This document shows, in pieces, positions 1 through 8,535 of a DNA stretch of 64,000 bases. The first letter of the stretch is position 1. Each line of letters starts with the position of its first letter. Origin of the DNA: Variovorax sp. KBW07 (GTDB taxonomy: Bacteria; Pseudomonadota; Gammaproteobacteria; Burkholderiales; Burkholderiaceae_C); assembly GCF_003852515.1 (NCBI RefSeq), contig NZ_QAJK01000046.1:97589-161588 (forward strand). Reading direction: 5' to 3'. A model generated the notes under the pieces. The model was not told where the DNA came from. It made no database searches and worked only from the letters and a program-made list of their open reading frames with translations. Made by a program: the position numbers and the translations under genes.

Positions 1-2
1 CG

Positions 3-1061
3 CAGTTCGCCGCGGTCGGCACGCTGAACCCCGTGCGCGGCGCCGACCTGGCCACCGAAGTGGCCGGGCTGGTGCGCAAGGTGCACTTCAAGTCCGGGCA
101 GGACGTGAAGGCCGGCGCGCTGCTGGTCGAGCTGAACGCCGACTCGGACATCGCCCTGCTGCATGCGGCCGAAGCCGCCGCCGCGCAGGCCGCCACTGTG
201 CTCAAGCGCGACCAGGCGCAGCTGGCGGTGCAGGCCGTGAGCCAGGCGCAGATCGACGCCGACGTGAACGACCTGAAGGCCAAGCGCGCGCAGGTCGAGC
301 AGCAGGCCGCGGTGGTGGCCAAGAAGTCGATCCGCGCGCCCTTCTCGGGCCGCCTCGGCATCACGGCGCTGAATCCGGGCCAGTACGTGAACGCCGGCGA
401 CAAGCTGGTCACGCTGCAGACGCTCGACCCGATCTATGCCGACTTCACGCTGCCGCAGCAGCAGCTGTCGGGCCTGGAGGTCGGCCAGGTGGTGAACCTT
501 GCCGTCGACACTTTTCCTGGCCAGGCCTTCACCGGCAAGATCAACGCGATCAGCCCGAAGGTCGATGCGGCCACGCGCAACGTGCAGGTCGAGGCGACCA
601 TTTCCAACCCCAAGCAGCAACTGCTGCCGGGCATGTTCGCCACGGTGAAGATCGACATCGGCGGCGCGCAGGAGCAACTGACCTTGCCCTCGACCGCCGT
701 CACCTACAACCCATATGGCTCGACGGTGTTCGTTGTGAAGACGGCCGATGCGTTCAAGGCCGCCACCGCGCCTGCAGCCACAGGTGCGGCCGGTGCGGCA
801 GGTGCTCCCGCCAAGGCCGGCGCACCGGCCGCCCCCGCGGCCCCGGCCAATGCGCCGAGCGGACAGCAACTCGTCGCGCAGCAGATCTTCATCGAGACCG
901 GCCCCACGCGCGGCGACCAGATTGCCATCGTCAAGGGCCTGGAAGCCGGCCAGGTGGTGGTGAGCAGCGGGCAGAACAAGCTGAAGAACGGCACGCCGGT
1001 CACGGTCGACAACACCGTGCAGCCGGCCAACAGCCCGAACCCGACGCCGCAGGAAAAGTGA
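3..1061 (+). CDS. RND efflux periplasmic adaptor subunit (5' end cut by window)
   Basis: Membrane-fusion (HlyD/AcrA-type) subunit that links an inner-membrane RND pump to an outer-membrane channel. The reading frame is open to the first bases of the window and already encodes the first beta/lipoyl segment (AVGTLNPVRGADL), so the GTG at position 33 is not the real start and the signal peptide is missing. A short alpha-hairpin (Ala/Gln/Lys-rich), the second lipoyl half (RAPFSGRLGI) and the beta-barrel region (ADFTLPQQQL) follow in the usual order. Near the C-terminus an Ala/Gly/Pro low-complexity stretch (about positions 760-870) interrupts the membrane-proximal domain. The stop is 10 bases before the permease start, so the two are co-transcribed. 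Family certain; substrate not known. Confidence 0.93.
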   Translation, partial: QFAAVGTLNPVRGADLATEVAGLVRKVHFKSGQDVKAGALLVELNADSDIALLHAAEAAAAQAATVLKRDQAQLAVQAVSQAQIDADVNDLKAKRAQVEQQAAVVAKKSIRAPFSGRLGITALNPGQYVNAGDKLVTLQTLDPIYADFTLPQQQLSGLEVGQVVNLAVDTFPGQAFTGKINAISPKVDAATRNVQVEATISNPKQQLLPGMFATVKIDIGGAQEQLTLPSTAVTYNPYGSTVFVVKTADAFKAATAPAATGAAGAAGAPAKAGAPAAPAAPANAPSGQQLVAQQIFIETGPTRGDQIAIVKGLEAGQVVVSSGQNKLKNGTPVTVDNTVQPANSPNPTPQEK

Positions 1062-1071
1062 GGCCCACCGC

Positions 1072-4000
1072 ATGAACTTCACCGACATCTTCATCCGCCG
1101 GCCCGTGCTGGCGATGGTGGTGAGCCTGCTGATCGTGGTGCTGGGGTTGCGCGCGTTGTCCGGCTTGCCGGTCAACCAGTACCCCAAGACCGAGAACGGC
1201 GTGGTCACCATCAGCACCGCCTACTACGGCGCCGACGCGGCCACGGTCGCGGGCTTCATCACGCAGCCGCTCGAAGCCGCCGTGTCGCAGGCACAGGGCA
1301 TCGACTACCTGTCTTCGTCGAGCAGCCTGGGCGTATCGACCATCACCGCCACGCTGCGGCTGAACTACGACTCGAACCGCGCGCTGACCGAGATCAACAC
1401 GCAGGTCAACTCGGTGCGCAACCAGCTGCCGCCGCAGGCACAGCAGCCGGTGCTCACCGTGGCCACGGGCCAGACCACCGATGCCATGTACATCGGCTTC
1501 TACAGCGACACGCTGCCCAACAACAACGTGACCGACTTCCTGGTGCGCGTGGTGCAGCCCAAGCTCAACGCCATTCCGGGCGTGCAGACCGCCGAAATCC
1601 TGGGCGCGCGAACCTTCGCCCTGCGCGCCTGGCTCGACGCGCAAAAAATGGCCGCCTTCGGCGTGACCGCCACCGACGTGAGCGCCGCGCTGGCGGCCAA
1701 CAACTACCTTGCCGCCGTGGGCGCCAGTAAGGGGCAGATGGTTACCGTGCCGCTGACGGCCGGCACCTCGCTGCACAGCGTGGACGAGTTCAAGCAGCTG
1801 TCGGTCAAGAGCAGCAACGGCGCCATCGTGCGGCTGCAAGACGTGGCCAACGTCACGCTGGGCTCCGAGAACTACGACTTCAACGTGGCCTTCAACGGCG
1901 TGCGCTCGGTGTTCATCGGCATCAAGGTCGCGCCCGAGGCCAACATCCTCGAAGTGGCCAAGCAGGTGCGCACCACCTTCCCCGAACTGCAGGCACAACT
2001 GCCCAGCGGGCTGACCGGCAAGATCGTCTACGACTCCACCGACTTCATCAACACGTCGATCAGCGAAGTGATCAAGACGCTGGTCGAGGCGCTGGTGATC
2101 GTTACCGTGGTCATCTACCTGTTCCTGGGCAGCTTCCGCGCGGTGCTGGTGCCGGTGATTGCCATGCCCCTGTCTTTGATCGGCACCTTCTTCGTGATGC
2201 TGGTGCTGGGCTATTCCATCAACCTGCTCACGCTGCTGGCGCTGGTGCTGGCGATCGGGCTGGTGGTGGACGACGCGATCATCGTGGTCGAGAACGTCGA
2301 CCGGCACATGCGCGAGGGCAAGACACCGTTGCAGGCCTCGCTGATGGCGGCACGCGAGCTTGGCGGGCCCATCCTGGCCATGACCGTGGTGCTGGTGGCG
2401 GTGTACGTGCCCATCGGCTTCCAGGGCGGGCTCACGGGCTCGCTGTTCACCGAATTCGCCTTCACGCTCGCGGGCGCGGTGGTGGTGTCGGGCGTGGTGG
2501 CGCTCACGCTGTCGCCCATGATGTGCTCGCGCATCTTCAAGCCCGAGCAGGACACCGGCAAGTTCGCGACCTTCATCGAGCACACCTTCGAGCGCGTGCA
2601 CCACCGCTACCAGCTCATTTTGCGCGGCGTGCTCAAGACCTGGCCGGTGATGATCGTCATGGGGGTCATCCTCATCGGGCTGCTGTTCGTGATGTTCAAG
2701 ATGTCGAAGTCCGAACTCGCCCCCGAAGAAGACCAGGGCATCGTGCTGTCGCAGGTGGTGGGCGCGCCCACGGCCACCATCACGCAGATGCAGACCTACG
2801 CCGACCAGATCTTCAAGGTGGCGCACGACACGCCCGAGTACGCGCAACTGTTCCAGCTGACCGGCGTGCCCAGCACCAACGCGGGCATTGCCGGCGTGCT
2901 GCTCAAGCCCTGGGACGAGCGCACGCGCAGTGCGCACGACATCCAGACCGACCTGCAAAAGCGCTGGAACGGCATTGCCGGCGCGAAGGTCGTGGCCTTC
3001 CAGTTCCCCGCGCTGCCGGGCGCTTCGGGGCTGCCGGTGCAGTTCATCATCAAGACCACGGAGCCGTTCGCCAACCTGAACACGCTCGCGCAGCAGATCA
3101 TGGACAAGGCGCGCGCCGACGGAAAGTTCTACTACATCGATGCCGACCTGAAGATCGACCTGCCGCAGGCCACCGTGGTGGTCGACCGCGACAAGATCGC
3201 GTCGCTCGGCATCACGCAGCAGGACGTGGGCAACGCGCTGGGCGCGGCGCTCGGCGGCGGCTACGTCAATTATTTTTCGATCTCGGGCCGCTCCTACAAG
3301 GTGATTCCACAGGTGCAGCAGGTCGACCGGCTGAACCCTTCGGACGTGCTGAACTTCTACATCAAGACGCCCAACGGCGTGGTGCCGGCGAGCACCGTCG
3401 CGAGCCTGAAGTACAGCGTGCAGCCCGAGACGGTGAACCACTTCCAGCAGCTCAACTCGGTGACCATCCAGGGCGTGCCCAGCGGCACGCAGGGCGAAAC
3501 GCTCGAGTACCTGCGCGGCGTGGTGAAGGAGCTGGCGCCCAGCGGCTACACAGTGGACTACTCGGGCCAGTCGCGCCAGTTCGTGCAGGAGTCGGGCAAC
3601 TTCGCCATTACCTTCGTGTTCGCGCTGATCATCGTGTTCCTGGCGCTGGCGGCGCAGTTCGAAAGCTTCCGCGACCCGGTGGTCATTCTGGTGTCGGTGC
3701 CGCTCGCCCTGTTCGGCGCCATGATCTTCATCTTCTGGGGCTTTGCCTCGATGAACATCTACACGCAGGTGGGGCTGGTCACGCTGATGGGCCTCATCAG
3801 CAAGCACGGCATCCTGATCGTCGAAGTGGCCAACCGCCTGCAGAAGCAGGGCCTGAGCAAGCTCGACGCCATCGTCGAGGCAGCGGGCACGCGGCTGCGC
3901 CCCATCCTCATGACGACGGCGGCCATGGTGTTCGGCGTGCTGCCACTGGTCATTGCGTCGGGCGCCGGTGCCGCCGGCCGCCAGGCCATGGGCATCGTGA

Positions 4001-4152
4001 TTTTCAGCGGCCTGTCGATCGGCACGCTGTTCACGCTGTTCGTGGTGCCGGCCATGTACCTGTTCATTGCGGCGCGCCACGAGAAAGAAGAAGAAGCCGA
4101 AGCCGGCGACGCCGTTCCGGCGCTGCCCGGGAAGGTGGCACCGGAAGCCTGA
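1072..4152 (+). CDS. RND multidrug efflux permease (HAE1 family, MexI/MexW-like)
   Basis: Inner-membrane proton-driven drug exporter of 1026 residues, the normal length for HAE1 pumps. The N-terminus (MNFTDIFIRRPVLAMVV) forms TM1. The paired acidic residues of TM4, needed for proton translocation, are visible in LVVDDAIIVVENVDRH. Two large periplasmic loops and the second six-helix half (ending in GTLFTLFVVPAMYL) are complete. It follows the adaptor gene with a 10-base gap. No outer-membrane factor gene follows: a strong terminator and an unrelated gene come next, so the channel is encoded upstream of the window or elsewhere. Sequence places it with MexI/MexW-type pumps; the substrate range cannot be read from sequence. 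Confidence 0.96.
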   Translation: MNFTDIFIRRPVLAMVVSLLIVVLGLRALSGLPVNQYPKTENGVVTISTAYYGADAATVAGFITQPLEAAVSQAQGIDYLSSSSSLGVSTITATLRLNYDSNRALTEINTQVNSVRNQLPPQAQQPVLTVATGQTTDAMYIGFYSDTLPNNNVTDFLVRVVQPKLNAIPGVQTAEILGARTFALRAWLDAQKMAAFGVTATDVSAALAANNYLAAVGASKGQMVTVPLTAGTSLHSVDEFKQLSVKSSNGAIVRLQDVANVTLGSENYDFNVAFNGVRSVFIGIKVAPEANILEVAKQVRTTFPELQAQLPSGLTGKIVYDSTDFINTSISEVIKTLVEALVIVTVVIYLFLGSFRAVLVPVIAMPLSLIGTFFVMLVLGYSINLLTLLALVLAIGLVVDDAIIVVENVDRHMREGKTPLQASLMAARELGGPILAMTVVLVAVYVPIGFQGGLTGSLFTEFAFTLAGAVVVSGVVALTLSPMMCSRIFKPEQDTGKFATFIEHTFERVHHRYQLILRGVLKTWPVMIVMGVILIGLLFVMFKMSKSELAPEEDQGIVLSQVVGAPTATITQMQTYADQIFKVAHDTPEYAQLFQLTGVPSTNAGIAGVLLKPWDERTRSAHDIQTDLQKRWNGIAGAKVVAFQFPALPGASGLPVQFIIKTTEPFANLNTLAQQIMDKARADGKFYYIDADLKIDLPQATVVVDRDKIASLGITQQDVGNALGAALGGGYVNYFSISGRSYKVIPQVQQVDRLNPSDVLNFYIKTPNGVVPASTVASLKYSVQPETVNHFQQLNSVTIQGVPSGTQGETLEYLRGVVKELAPSGYTVDYSGQSRQFVQESGNFAITFVFALIIVFLALAAQFESFRDPVVILVSVPLALFGAMIFIFWGFASMNIYTQVGLVTLMGLISKHGILIVEVANRLQKQGLSKLDAIVEAAGTRLRPILMTTAAMVFGVLPLVIASGAGAAGRQAMGIVIFSGLSIGTLFTLFVVPAMYLFIAARHEKEEEAEAGDAVPALPGKVAPEA

Positions 4153-4203
4153 CCGGAGGCAATGCACGAGCGCATGAAAGCGCTCTTGCGCAAATTCAGG
4201 AAG

Positions 4204-4236
4204 GCCCGCTGTCGAATGGACAGCGGGCTTTTTTTT
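4204..4236 (+). terminator. Intrinsic terminator of the RND operon
   Basis: A perfect 10-bp stem (GCCCGCTGTC / GACAGCGGGC) with a 5-base loop (GAATG) is followed at once by eight T residues. It lies 51 bases after the permease stop and before the next gene on the same strand, so it separates the efflux operon from the gene at 4305. Confidence 0.9.
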
Positions 4237-4304
4237 GTGTTCAATCCCGCGCAGCCGATTTCCGCCCCCTCTTCCCTCTTCACCCACCAGGACGCCGATC
4301 TGCC

Positions 4305-5258
4305 ATGGTTGACACCACCGCCATCGACAACAAGCTACGAAGGTTGCGCCTCGAGAAGCGGACGCCGGACAACGACCTCTACTACCTGTTCGACACCATG
4401 CCGACGCTGCACGAATGGCAGAAGGCAACCTCGGCCAAGGTGGGCGCCAGGGGCGTGAAGTCGAACCCCGAGCTGCTGGCCATCGACACCGAACTCACGA
4501 ACTACCACCTGCCGCACGTGGCGCGGGGCAGCCGCGCCAGCGCGATCAAGCGCATCGCCGCCACCATCGCGGCCTGGAAAACAAGGCGCGGCCACAAGGC
4601 AGACACCAGCCTTCGCCACGACGCCATGGAGATGCTTGAAGAGATCGTCACCACCCTGCGCACCCATGTGGTCTACGACCGGGACCAGTGGCTCATGCGC
4701 CAGCAATTCGTCGCAACCGGGCCCGACAGGATCCCGGGCGGATTCGGTGAAAACGGCGCAACCGTCCAGCGACTGCGGAAATCGCTGATCGAAGAGCTGT
4801 CGGGTCCGGGAAGCGCGGCCCGGCACAACGACTCGATGAACGAAGCGAACGGGCGAATCCTCGATGCCTACGGCCTGCGGCCGGGCCGCGACTTTACCGG
4901 GGGCGCCGCCTGCTTCAGTGCCGCGGCCTGGGCCACGGACCCCGCCAACATCCGCGGCGACATCGACTTCTACACGCGCCCGGACACGACCTACACGATT
5001 GGCCCTGCCCGTGTCGAAAGAAACTCGAACGACACCCACCGCTACGCCCTGGACAACAACGACATCATCATCGACCCGACCTGGCGGCAGTTCTTTCCAA
5101 CGCTGCTGGGCCTGGGAACGCCTGCGATCTTCGTCGGCACGCTGGAGGATCTGGTTGCCATCATCCGCAATGCCAGGCACAGCCCGGCCAAGCTTGCGAC
5201 GATCTACAGCGGGAGAACAGTGACGACTGCCTACGCCCGCTGCCTGAACGCGCTTTAA
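4305..5258 (+). CDS. Uncharacterised protein with a possible Cys-His-Asp catalytic triad
   Basis: 317-residue protein, no signal peptide or membrane segment. I do not recognise the family. The N-terminal ~170 residues are charged and helical-looking. The C-terminal part carries GGAACFSAAAW (Cys203), THRYALDNN (His245) and IIIDPTWRQFF (Asp257) in that order. The order, the spacing (42 then 12 residues) and the hydrophobic-Asp-Pro-Thr-Trp context resemble transglutaminase/papain-like folds, including bacterial glutamine deamidases and cysteine-protease effectors; this is inference from motif shape only. ATG at 4305 was chosen because the longer open frame upstream is only a shadow of the permease gene. 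It stands alone behind a terminator, with no secretion genes beside it. Confidence 0.75.
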   Translation: MVDTTAIDNKLRRLRLEKRTPDNDLYYLFDTMPTLHEWQKATSAKVGARGVKSNPELLAIDTELTNYHLPHVARGSRASAIKRIAATIAAWKTRRGHKADTSLRHDAMEMLEEIVTTLRTHVVYDRDQWLMRQQFVATGPDRIPGGFGENGATVQRLRKSLIEELSGPGSAARHNDSMNEANGRILDAYGLRPGRDFTGGAACFSAAAWATDPANIRGDIDFYTRPDTTYTIGPARVERNSNDTHRYALDNNDIIIDPTWRQFFPTLLGLGTPAIFVGTLEDLVAIIRNARHSPAKLATIYSGRTVTTAYARCLNAL

Positions 5259-5391
5259 GTCGGTCGCGCGGGCGGTACCACGCGGCCCCGGATTAGAGGC
5301 CGCAACCCACTGCGTTTTCTTGTAGCGCCCGAACCCCTCGCCTAGACTGGATGCGAGGGCACCCGCGGTGCCGGGGGCCAAGGAGCCTGCC

Positions 5392-5838
5392 ATGTACAAG
5401 CGTGTTCTCGTCGCGACCGATGGCTCCGCGCTGTCGGAACAAGCCGTGACGGCCGCCATCGACCTCTCGCTGCTGACCGGGGCCGAACTGGTGAGCGTCA
5501 CCGTGGTGCACATCCAGCCCTATGGCTACTTCGAAGGCTCGATGGTGCTGAGCCAGCGCGATGCCGAAGCCACGCAGCAGCAGGCCGATGTGGCCGCGCA
5601 GCGCATGGTCGATGCGGTCAAGGCGGCAGCGCTTGCCAAGGGGGTTCGCAGCGCGCAGGCCATCGTCATGAAATCGAACCAGGTGGCCGAGGCCATCATC
5701 ACCACCGCCAAGACCCAGCAGTGCGACCTGATCGTGATGGCTTCGCACGGACGGCGCAGCCTCGCGCGCCTGCTGATGGGCAGCGAGACGCTGCACGTGC
5801 TCACGCACTCGCACATTCCGGTGCTGGTGCTTCGCTAG
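5392..5838 (+). CDS. Universal stress protein (UspA family)
   Basis: 148-residue cytoplasmic protein of the UspA fold. It starts MYKRVLVATDGS, the typical first beta strand and loop. The C-terminal nucleotide-binding segment (MASHGRRSLARLLMGSETLHVL) carries the Gly-rich ATP-type motif and ends PVLVLR as expected. The start is fixed by AAGGAG at 5380-5385, six bases before ATG. USPs of this type dimerise and support survival under starvation or oxidative stress. The gene is a single transcription unit with a 133-bp gap upstream, and is convergent with the lipoprotein gene downstream. The exact stress role is unknown. Confidence 0.93.
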   Translation: MYKRVLVATDGSALSEQAVTAAIDLSLLTGAELVSVTVVHIQPYGYFEGSMVLSQRDAEATQQQADVAAQRMVDAVKAAALAKGVRSAQAIVMKSNQVAEAIITTAKTQQCDLIVMASHGRRSLARLLMGSETLHVLTHSHIPVLVLR

Positions 5839-5867
5839 AAAGACACGGCTCGCGGCATTGCGTGCCG

Positions 5868-7778
5868 CTACTCCGCGAAGAAGCCGATCGACAGGAACGG
5901 ATTCACCTTGCTCACGTTGTTCACGGGGTCGTAGGTGGTGAACTGCTGGTTCACGCCGTTCATCAGCAGGCCGTACACCGGTCCGACCTTCACCATCACG
6001 CCCGTGTCGCCGGCCTTGAAGACGGGTGTGCCGCCCGACAGGAAACTCCTGTTCGCCGTCACGCTCACCAGGCCGGGCCGCGCCTGGGTGAAGTCGAGCG
6101 CCAGGTCGGACGACGGCGCCGACGTGAACGGGTTCAGCAGCGTGGCCGATCCGCCCTGGAACGACATGGCGCCGTTGTTGACGGCGGCATCGCTCGACGC
6201 GCTCCCGTCGGTGCAGGCCCCAGCCGAAGGGAAGATCATTTGCCCGTTGACCGGCGATGACCGGGAGCTCTGCCCGGGCGACATGACCACCCCGCAAACC
6301 GACGCGCTGTTCGTGCCCACGTAGCGGCCCGCGAGCACCGCCTGCGTGATGTTCGTGGCGGGTGCGAGCAACGAAAAGCCGGCCTGGTCGTCGACCATGT
6401 GCGCAAGAACGATGCCCTGGCCATCGTTGATATGGCCGACGCGAACGATCACCGGGACAAGCTGGTCGCCCACCTTGCCCACGATCATGATGCCGTGCGC
6501 CAGGCTGGGGCGCACGAGGAACTGGAACACCTCGACGCCGACCGCCGGATACCTCAGGTCGGGATTCGCACCGCTGGTGAACACACCGTCTGGCGAACCA
6601 TCGGCATTGCGTCGCAGCTTCCACGGCGCGCCGGTCGAAAAGCATGAGTACTGCGATGCGTCGGGGGTGCAGCTGCCGTCGGCATTGAAGGTCTGGCTGG
6701 CCTGTATTGCCTGGGGTTCCCAGCCGAACCAATGCGCGCCAGAGTCGCTTTGCGAAGGCGTGCCTTCCGGCGTGACGCGAAAGCCAAGCTCGTTGTAGGT
6801 GCCCGCCACTTGCGTGAAGTCGGTCACGGTGTGGCTGAAGCCGATGAACGGGTACGAGTCGAAGGTTCGCGGCGGCACGGCGGCAAGGAAAAGTCCCCCG
6901 CTGAACTCGAGCCCATCGTGTTGGACCGTCGCGCCCGGAATACCGCCGACGACCAGCCCGTGCCCTACGAACAGCACCGGCGGCGCCTGCGGATTGATCG
7001 CCACGGTGTACATGCCGCCCGGGGTCCCGCCATTCTTCAGCACGATGGCGCAGCGGTCCTGCCTGACCGAAGGCATGGCCAGCGCGGTGCCGGTGGGGTG
7101 TTCGAAGTCGCCGCTGATCGTCAGGCCGGCGCGTGTGTCGTTGCGCTGCCCGCTCGAAGTGGGCACCGGGGATTCGACGAAGGTCATCTCGTACTTCATG
7201 GCCGCCGAATCGAACTTCACCTTCACGTATTCGCCGCTGGCGGCGCCGCCGGTGTAGGTGATTGCGGGGTCGAGCACGTCGGGGCACAGGCTGGCCGCCA
7301 CCACGTCCGAGCACACCACCTGCACGTTGTCGATGGCCGCGCCGTTCACCGTGCCGGTTGCATTGCCGACAACGCAGCGTTGCGACGGGGCCGCCGGCGC
7401 GGTCTTTACCGTGACGGCGTAGGCCGCGCCATCGGCCAGGGGCGTGGCGAAGCGGATGGGGCCGTCGCCGGCCACGGCGAGGTCGTCGCCCGCGTTGTTC
7501 TGCAGCACGAGGCCGCTGCCTTTCAGCCCGGTGACGGTGCCGCCCACTGCCCTGTTCGCCGCGTGCGGGAGCGGGGCGGGAGTTTCCGGAGTTGCTGGAG
7601 GCGGGGCCGGAAGAAAGGGAACGCCGCCGCTGCCTCCACTGCCTCCGCATCCCACGAGCACGGCGCCGATGGTGACGGCGGTGGCCAGCGTCGCGAACCG
7701 TTCGTGCCAGACGGCGCGAACGTCGGCAGGTGCGGCGGCGTACGGCCGGGAACGGCTGCGCAGGAAGAAAACGGGCAT
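5868..7778 (-). CDS. DUF2957-type secreted lipoprotein
   Basis: 636-residue protein with an N-terminal export signal ending in a lipobox (LVGC, Cys44) and then a Gly/Ser and Pro-rich linker (GGSGGSGGVPF), so it is probably a surface or periplasmic lipoprotein. Residues ~75-160 hold a Gly-rich beta module (GGTVTGLKGSGLVLQNN) of the kind repeated in many burkholderial extracellular lipoproteins. The rest resembles the DUF2957 family as I recall it; no catalytic motif is evident. Function unknown. It is convergent with the usp gene. The long open frame on the opposite strand here is a composition artefact of high-GC coding DNA. Confidence 0.8.
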   Translation of the reverse strand: MPVFFLRSRSRPYAAAPADVRAVWHERFATLATAVTIGAVLVGCGGSGGSGGVPFLPAPPPATPETPAPLPHAANRAVGGTVTGLKGSGLVLQNNAGDDLAVAGDGPIRFATPLADGAAYAVTVKTAPAAPSQRCVVGNATGTVNGAAIDNVQVVCSDVVAASLCPDVLDPAITYTGGAASGEYVKVKFDSAAMKYEMTFVESPVPTSSGQRNDTRAGLTISGDFEHPTGTALAMPSVRQDRCAIVLKNGGTPGGMYTVAINPQAPPVLFVGHGLVVGGIPGATVQHDGLEFSGGLFLAAVPPRTFDSYPFIGFSHTVTDFTQVAGTYNELGFRVTPEGTPSQSDSGAHWFGWEPQAIQASQTFNADGSCTPDASQYSCFSTGAPWKLRRNADGSPDGVFTSGANPDLRYPAVGVEVFQFLVRPSLAHGIMIVGKVGDQLVPVIVRVGHINDGQGIVLAHMVDDQAGFSLLAPATNITQAVLAGRYVGTNSASVCGVVMSPGQSSRSSPVNGQMIFPSAGACTDGSASSDAAVNNGAMSFQGGSATLLNPFTSAPSSDLALDFTQARPGLVSVTANRSFLSGGTPVFKAGDTGVMVKVGPVYGLLMNGVNQQFTTYDPVNNVSKVNPFLSIGFFAE

Positions 7779-8535
7779 TGAGGTTTCGATGGGACTTGTC
7801 GGTGGGCCGGCGCTTGGAAAGCGTGAGCAGCGATCCTATGAATGCCCTGTGCGCACCGCATCCGCCCTAAGTCCATTGCAGCTTCGGGCCGCGCGTGCTA
7901 CGCAGCCCGGGAGCATTCATGAACGACATGGCGTGAACAACCGGCAGTCGCTACCGGATCAATCACGCCCGATATCTTTAAATTGCCTTAATAGTTAATC
8001 ATCGTAATGATAATTTCCAACCAGAAAAATACCGCGAGAACTAATACACAACAAGTGTGAACTCTTGTCATATTGAAGTTCAAAGCGGGACGTTTCCTTT
8101 GAAACCAACGTACATTTCGGCGCTGATTTCAGCCCGCGTACTCCGTCGATTGGTTTTCCACCACCCTATCGAAGAAAAAAGAAATTCATTAATTTATTTA
8201 GCAGTAAATAAATTCAATTTCTAAATCACCTTCAACGAAGCATTCGTCAGCGCAGCTTCATGAAAATCGATTGAACACTTGAATTCCCGAACATCGATCT
8301 TCGAGGCTCCGGGAATAGCAGTGAATCTCGGCAGCGAGCTTGAACTTCCACCGACTTCGGGTCGGTTGGTTTTTATTGGAAATTCAATGCACGAATATAA
8401 AAAATCTCTGGCCGAGGTTTTCTCTCATTTCAAGAGCCTGTATATCGCCCTCTTCTCCGAAAAGCAGTCGGCTCACGCCGTCTTTCCAGCGCCAATCTCG
8501 AGTTCCGCCAATGGCTCTTCGAAAGGCGCCGCCAG
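7779..8535. other. AT-rich gene-free region upstream of the adhesin
   Basis: About 750 bp without a convincing gene. From roughly 7960 to 8460 the base composition is far richer in A and T than the rest of the window, with runs such as those at 7975-8045 and 8165-8225, and it contains a perfect palindrome (8191-8214). Such low-GC upstream regions are typical targets of H-NS-like silencers and of promoters of acquired surface genes. I cannot place a promoter with confidence. The short open frame at 8279-8539 has no good start or ribosome site. Confidence 0.7.
8191..8214. promoter_or_regulatory. Perfect 10-4-10 palindrome, candidate operator or hairpin
   Basis: AATTTATTTA and TAAATAAATT are exact inverted copies separated by GCAG, about 320 bp before the adhesin start and inside the AT-rich region. 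No T-run follows, so it does not look like a terminator. A dimeric regulator site is the simplest reading; this is inference. Confidence 0.5.

Noticed and set aside
1000-4428. 1142-residue minus-strand open frame opposite the RND permease
   Set aside because: His/Arg/Gln-rich nonsense composition typical of the antisense of GC-rich genes; the plus-strand permease is unambiguous.
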